A stretch of 11,876 bases of DNA from Triparma columacea (Eukaryota; Sar; Bolidophyceae; Parmales; Triparmaceae): positions 568-12,443 of the forward strand of contig BRYA01000683.1 of NCBI GenBank assembly GCA_030267965.1, read 5' to 3'. Below, piece after piece: positions 8,272-11,876 of the stretch. Numbering within the stretch: the stretch's first letter is position 1; each line of letters opens with the position of its first letter. The notes beneath the pieces are model-generated. The model saw only the letters and a list, made by a program, of their open reading frames with translations, searched no databases and was not told the DNA's origin. Made by a program: the position numbers and the translations under genes.

Positions 8272-10371
8272 ATGCCGCGTCGTAAGGACAAGCCCACCGA
8301 TAATCTTCGCGAGGGTACTTTGTCCCTTTATCGTGGTCTTGAGCGTGGTACAAGTAAGTTGCCCCCCCCCCCAACCCTCGGGCTGTTCTAACTCCCATCT
8401 CTTTTATCAAACCTCTCCCCTTGCACCTTCGCCCCCGTTTACGTCCATCCAACCACCCAAGCCGACGAATCTTACGAAAAGGAGCGACTCTCGATCCTCG
8501 CGAAGCTGAAGCTCGCCCCTGACTCTGTAATCTCCGAGTGCCTAGGGGCAACTTCTCAGTTTAACTCCGCCACGGCTGGCCTCGGTTTGTTTGCGCGAAA
8601 TCGCCGCTTGAGGAGGGCGAAGGAAAGGGAGAAGAAGGAGACAAAGAGCCACAAGGTTCTTACCTTAGAGAAGCAGAACTTGAGGAAGAGGCTGGTTTAC
8701 AGGTGAGGAGTAAGACTTGGAATGAAGCGGCGAGCAAAGCGAGCGGCAGTAAGGGTCGCTAAGATGGCGGGTTGTCTTGGCTTGTGTAACATAGGGTCGA
8801 GTGCGAGTTTGATTTCCCTTGTTCAATAAAAATATCATGTCAGTACTCACCCTTCTTCGTCCTCGTCGCGTCTTTCTGCCCATTTCCCTCCCATTCTCTC
8901 AGCCAAGAGCTCAACGAGATCGTCAAGGAGATGGGAGAACGTCTCATGAATGACGAGGCCATCCCTCTAAACCTTTGGACTCAATACGACCGCCTGCAAA
9001 GGAACCCAAGCCTGAAGCAGAGGACGCAGACAGACATGGAGCTGGGGACCGCGACGAGGACTCCCGGGCCGGGAGCTTACATAGTGGGGGGGGGGAGGAA
9101 AAAGGGGGAGAAGAACGATAAATTGTCCATAACCTTTGGCAAGAGCGAGCGCTGGGGGAGGGGGGGGGGAGGGGTTAAGAAGTCCGCCGCCCAGGAATCC
9201 GCTGACAAGGCCGCGACAGCCGAAGCGAACGCGAGCTACATGCGCACCAGTAAGCTCTCGCAGAGGGGGGGGATGAAGTGGGGGGAGGAAGAACGTGGGA
9301 AGCTGAACGACCTTTACTGGGAACTTGGGAGGCCAAAGAGGAGAGAGAGTGTGAAGGAGCACTACGAACTGTACGCGCAGAGGCATAGGGTACTATTTAA
9401 AAACAGGCCGAAAGGTGAGGGTTGGGGGGGCTAAATGGGAAAGGGTTTGAAAGGGGGGGGTGCTGCAGGTCGTCGCTTCGGCCGCCGCTTCGGCCGCCAC
9501 TTCGGCCACCACCTACGTCCTCTGACCCCTCCCCCTTTTCGTCACAACCCAACTAAAAAACAGAGGAGATAATAGCCCGCGTTAAGCACATGCTGAAATT
9601 CAACATGTTTAAAGAGCGGGGAGAGGTAGACTTCTGGAAGTCCAAGAAGTGAGTATCGGGTTAACCCTTAGTCGGTCGCCAGGTCCAGCTTGTGCAACCT
9701 CCATTCTCTTAGGGTTTTCCCTAGCTGACACTAATTCCCCCCCCCCCCCCCTCACCCCCCCCCTCTACAGAAAAGAGAGGCAAGAAGCGGTGACAGCCCC
9801 CGCTCCCTCCCAGCGCAAGCCCACGCCTAATTTCGACGCCCTCGGTTACGACGAAAAGCGCCTTGCCCTCCGTTCCCCCTTCGCGTCTTCTCTTTCCACC
9901 CAAACTACCGGCCCCGCGTTAATGTTCCCGACCGGACCGAGGCCGATTGGAATAACCGGTGAGCAAAAGGTAGACGAAAACGAGGAGACGAACGACCCCC
10001 CCGAGTTCTCATCCCTAGGGGTGCAAACGCTTTCTGAGAGGCGGTCAGAGTGGGGCCGTTCCTTCCGTCGTGCCGGTGGTTTAAAGTCTAATCTATCAGT
10101 CGAGGAGGAGCAGGCAAACCTCGAGCCAACAGCAACGACTTACCACCCTAGCTACGAATCCGTGATCCCCCGCGCTCCCTCCCACCCTCTATACGACCGT
10201 CTTGACGGTGACAAGTGGAGTGACAAGTTCGCAGCCATGACGGGACCGGGGAGCTATGATGAGGGGGGGAGCGTGGGGAAGCAGGCGCTGAGCACGAGGA
10301 GGAGCGGTGGGAACGCGGTTTTTAGCACGGAGGATAGACTTAGATTCATGAGCTCATTCGCAGTGGGGTGA
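8272..10371 (+). CDS. Sperm-tail PG-rich repeat (SHIPPO-like) protein, 5 exons
   Basis: Exons are 8272-8353, 8462-8702, 8903-9414, 9564-9648 and 9771-10371. The introns are 108, 200, 149 and 122 nt, all GT-AG, with phases 1, 2, 1, 2 that match exactly, giving 506 residues. Two PG-rich cores are visible: TPGPGAY (161-167), followed by a Gly/Lys stretch and ITFGKSERWG, and MTGPGSY (463-469), followed by an FSTEDR-type ending. The STPGR family binds microtubules, often on the inside of flagellar doublets, so a cytoskeletal or flagellar role is inferred. A basic, probably coiled-coil stretch (about 75-125) precedes the first core. The middle (310-440) is low in hydrophobics and probably disordered. 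Long G runs in exon 3 (9086-9095, 9160-9169) encode Gly stretches and keep frame. Only two cores is few for the family, so the exact orthologue is unknown. Confidence 0.8.
9468..9513. repeat. 12-bp tandem repeat in an intron
   Basis: Nearly four copies of a 12-bp unit (GGCCGCCGCTTC and variants GGTCGTCGCTTC, GGCCGCCACTTC, then GGCCACCACC) lie in intron 3 of the PG-repeat gene, between the donor at 9415 and the acceptor ending at 9563. It is a small minisatellite with no coding role in the model. Confidence 0.8.
9737..9763 (+). other. Poly-C tract before a 3' splice site
   Basis: Fifteen consecutive C (9737-9751) and nine C (9755-9763) precede the CTCTACAG acceptor of intron 4 of the PG-repeat gene. 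The polypyrimidine tract is therefore almost pure C rather than T. A similar C-rich tract precedes the intron 1 acceptor of the syntaxin on the other strand. Confidence 0.65.
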
Positions 10372-10495
10372 AGGGGTTTCATTCTATTTCTTTTGATTTA
10401 ATTTTAACTTTTTGGGTTGAGAAAAATCAGAGAGAAGCGCGTGCCCTTTTCTGACGCCCGCCAGAGGACAGCTTCAACCCTCATTATTTTTGTCA

Positions 10496-11174
10496 ATGGG
10501 TGAAAGGTCCTCTAAGAGGGGATCCAACGACGATTGTAAGTGTAATAAATTCTTATATCAAACTTACGTAACTAACCTTACCCGCTTGACCCTCAGATAA
10601 TGGGTCAAATGAAGATCCAATTTGTGCCGACGAGGTGGACACACAGAAGGTGTTAATTCCCACTCTGTCCCCTCCATCGGCCACAAAAACTGACGTTTCG
10701 GCTTTAATGTCATCGTTGCCTCTAATCTCACTTGAGGCATCGTCAAAATCTTCATTAGATGAGTCAGAATTCATCTTAACTCCACCACACCCACCGTCTC
10801 CAAAAAGATCCCATCCTTCTCTCACCTCTTCTCCCTCCTCCACAAATCAATCTCCGAGTCCATCTACGCCTGCTTCAACTCCTAAGCTCACCCTGAGGCC
10901 TCGTAGGTATGTACGTCCCTCAAGCCCCTCCTATATCCCAGATCCTCCTGAAGAATCATCTCTCAAATCTAAAGATACTACACTAATGGATCCCATTATT
11001 GGAAGCGCTACTGATTCCGAGGCAGTAGGATCACCTTACGGTCCCCTCATACCTCTCTCCGGGTCTGAAGTTGGTGTGGAAGTTGAGGGTGAGGGAAGTG
11101 GAGGTTTCACTACACCAGACGTTATGATTGACGAGGATAGGAAAATGCCAACATTGAAAAGGAGGGGGGACTGA
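10496..11174 (+). CDS. Ser/Pro-rich disordered protein, 2 exons, unknown function
   Basis: Exon 1 (10496-10535) begins at an ATG and ends at a GTAAGT donor. Exon 2 (10597-11174) follows a 61-nt intron with a CTAAC branch-like site (10572-10576) and a CCCTCAG acceptor. Phase 1 matches, giving 205 residues starting MGERSSKRGSNDD. The protein is dominated by Ser, Pro and Thr with many SP/TP dipeptides (for example NQSPSPSTPASTPK), a short basic patch LRPRRYVRP, and acidic stretches towards the C-terminus ending MPTLKRRGD. No domain, signal peptide or membrane segment is seen. Multiple SP/TP sites suggest a proline-directed kinase substrate, which is inference. The start is 125 nt after the stop of the PG-repeat gene on the same strand, so a longer transcript or a further upstream exon cannot be excluded. 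I do not recognise the family. Confidence 0.5.
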
Positions 11175-11486
11175 GAGTGAGGAGAGGATGAAGAAGGAAC
11201 ACTAGGAGAGGGAGGTGAGAGGTTAGGGTTGACACACGGTTACCCTTCTCCATCACTAACCACACCATACGAAACACAGGGTTTTTGGGTTTTGGGGAAT
11301 TTTTGGAGATTTTTGGGTACCATTGACGAGGATAGGGAAGATGCCACGAATGGAAAGGGGGGAGGACTAAGATCGGAGAGTATCAGCAGAACACTAGTCG
11401 AGTGAGGTGAGAGGTTAGGTTGGGGTCAGTGATGAAAAGGGGGGAGCACTAACCACACCCCTCCCTACAGGGCTTTTGGGGGGTGA
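11127..11486. repeat. Decayed tandem duplication of the gene 3' end
   Basis: Two copies lie about 193 bp apart, the first from 11127 and the second from about 11320. Shared landmarks are ATTGACGAGGATAGG (from 11128 and 11322), GAACACTAG (11197 and 11389), GAGGTGAGAGGTTAGG (11212 and 11404) and CACTAACCACACC (11254 and 11447). The first copy contains the last codons and stop of the Ser/Pro-rich gene. The second copy keeps an equivalent ten-codon ending (MPRMERGED then stop, 11341-11370) behind a one-base shift. Confidence 0.75.
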
Positions 11487-11734
11487 CATGGGGGGGAGGG
11501 GGGGAGAGATACAAATATTTAGAGTAGAGTGATTGCGAACACAACGCAAACCGATAAATGAAACGGCACCGACTAAGGGCTACTAGACTAACCCTTAGAC
11601 TTATAGATATTTGAAATGGAAAAGTCATAACATTGTATGTTCTCTCCCCCCCCCCCCAACCCCCACGCCCTTCACCCGTTTCTCAAAGAAAGACGTTTCA
11701 TTCGTCCCTTGTAAGCCCATCCCCTCCCCCCAAT
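11175..11734. other. Intergenic stretch between convergent genes
   Basis: No gene is visible. The left half is the tandem duplication described separately. The right half has a weak inverted repeat (CTAAGGG at 11573-11579 against CCCTTAG at 11592-11598), a run of fourteen C (11644-11657), and a small direct repeat at the end. The genes on either side point towards each other, so both 3' UTRs probably fall here. Confidence 0.6.
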
Positions 11735-11749
11735 TCATTCGTCCTTGTA
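11697..11749. repeat. Direct repeat across the last codons of the edge gene
   Basis: TTCATTCGTCCCTTGTA at 11697-11713 recurs at 11734-11749 with one C missing. On the minus strand the copy at 11734-11749 supplies the final codons (Tyr-Lys-Asp-Glu) and the TGA stop of the edge gene; the other copy lies 37 bp downstream in its 3' flank. Confidence 0.7.
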
Positions 11750-11876
11750 CCCTTCCCCGACCCCGTCTTTAATCCTCTCGATCATTTCAACGACAATCTC
11801 AGTAACGTCGTCCCCTCTTTCAATCTGTTTCATGAATTTGCTTTTCACCCTCAAACTAACCGCCCCCAACGCACCT
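11735..11876 (-). CDS. C-terminal fragment of an unknown gene, cut by the window edge
   Basis: From the right edge, the minus strand is open for 46 codons and ends at a TGA (11737-11735). The last residues read FMKQIERGDDVTEIVVEMIERIKDG and then VGEGYKDE, split here for readability. The balance of charged and hydrophobic residues looks like an amphipathic helix at the end of a real protein rather than random sequence. An exon border inside the fragment is possible: AG/GTGCGT at the very edge resembles a donor. No family is recognisable. It is convergent with the Ser/Pro-rich gene. Confidence 0.45.
   Translation of the reverse strand, partial: GALGAVSLRVKSKFMKQIERGDDVTEIVVEMIERIKDGVGEGYKDE

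Noticed and set aside
8132..8551. Minus-strand frame of 139 codons
   Set aside because: It overlaps exon 1 and exon 2 of the PG-repeat gene antisense and crosses the divergent promoter; no domain is seen.
8825..8830. AATAAA as a polyadenylation signal
   Set aside because: It lies in intron 2 of the PG-repeat gene, and the downstream exons continue the frame in exact phase.
9468..9513. CRISPR-like repeat array
   Set aside because: The units are 12 bp, directly abutting and without spacers; it is an intronic minisatellite.
10635..10637. GTG as the start of the Ser/Pro-rich protein
   Set aside because: An ATG exon at 10496-10535 with a GTAAGT donor and matching phase gives a normal start.

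Overview
The window looks like nuclear DNA of a single-celled eukaryote. Genes carry short GT-AG introns (61-200 nt) whose phases match exactly, two proteins are eukaryote-specific (a Qa-SNARE syntaxin and a sperm-tail PG-rich repeat protein), and there are no ribosome-binding sites or operons. The large protein at the left end has a layout (several START-like modules, then a multi-pass membrane region, then a Trp/Glu-rich tail) that I associate from memory with gene families of ochrophyte algae, especially Parmales (Triparma). That placement is an inference. The flagellar-type protein suggests a lineage with a flagellated stage.

Layout. Positions 1-341 are the 3' flank of the first gene and hold two hairpin-forming inverted repeats. 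Positions 342-5660 (minus) are one uninterrupted 1772-residue frame: START-like modules plus an XK-related-like membrane region. Positions 5661-6654 are intergenic (the promoter side of the large gene and the 3' side of the next), with a TATA-like box and a separated inverted repeat. Positions 6655-8032 (minus) are a three-exon Qa-SNARE (346 aa after splicing). Positions 8033-8271 are a short divergent promoter. Positions 8272-10371 (plus) are a five-exon PG-rich repeat protein (506 aa after splicing). Positions 10496-11174 (plus) are a two-exon, Ser/Pro-rich, probably disordered protein (205 aa). Positions 11175-11734 are non-coding, with a decayed tandem copy of the preceding gene's 3' end. 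Positions 11735-11876 (minus) are probably the C-terminus of a gene cut by the window edge.

The genes do not form an operon-like system. Two ideas deserve attention. First, the large protein joins lipid-binding-type START modules to a scramblase-like membrane region, which would be a one-chain lipid transfer and scrambling machine if both assignments hold. Second, its DNA has a CpG-dense 5' end and a CpG-depleted body (hand count 33 against 4 CpG in two 420-bp blocks), unlike its intron-containing neighbours. All splice models are mine, from phase and splice consensus, and have no transcript support.
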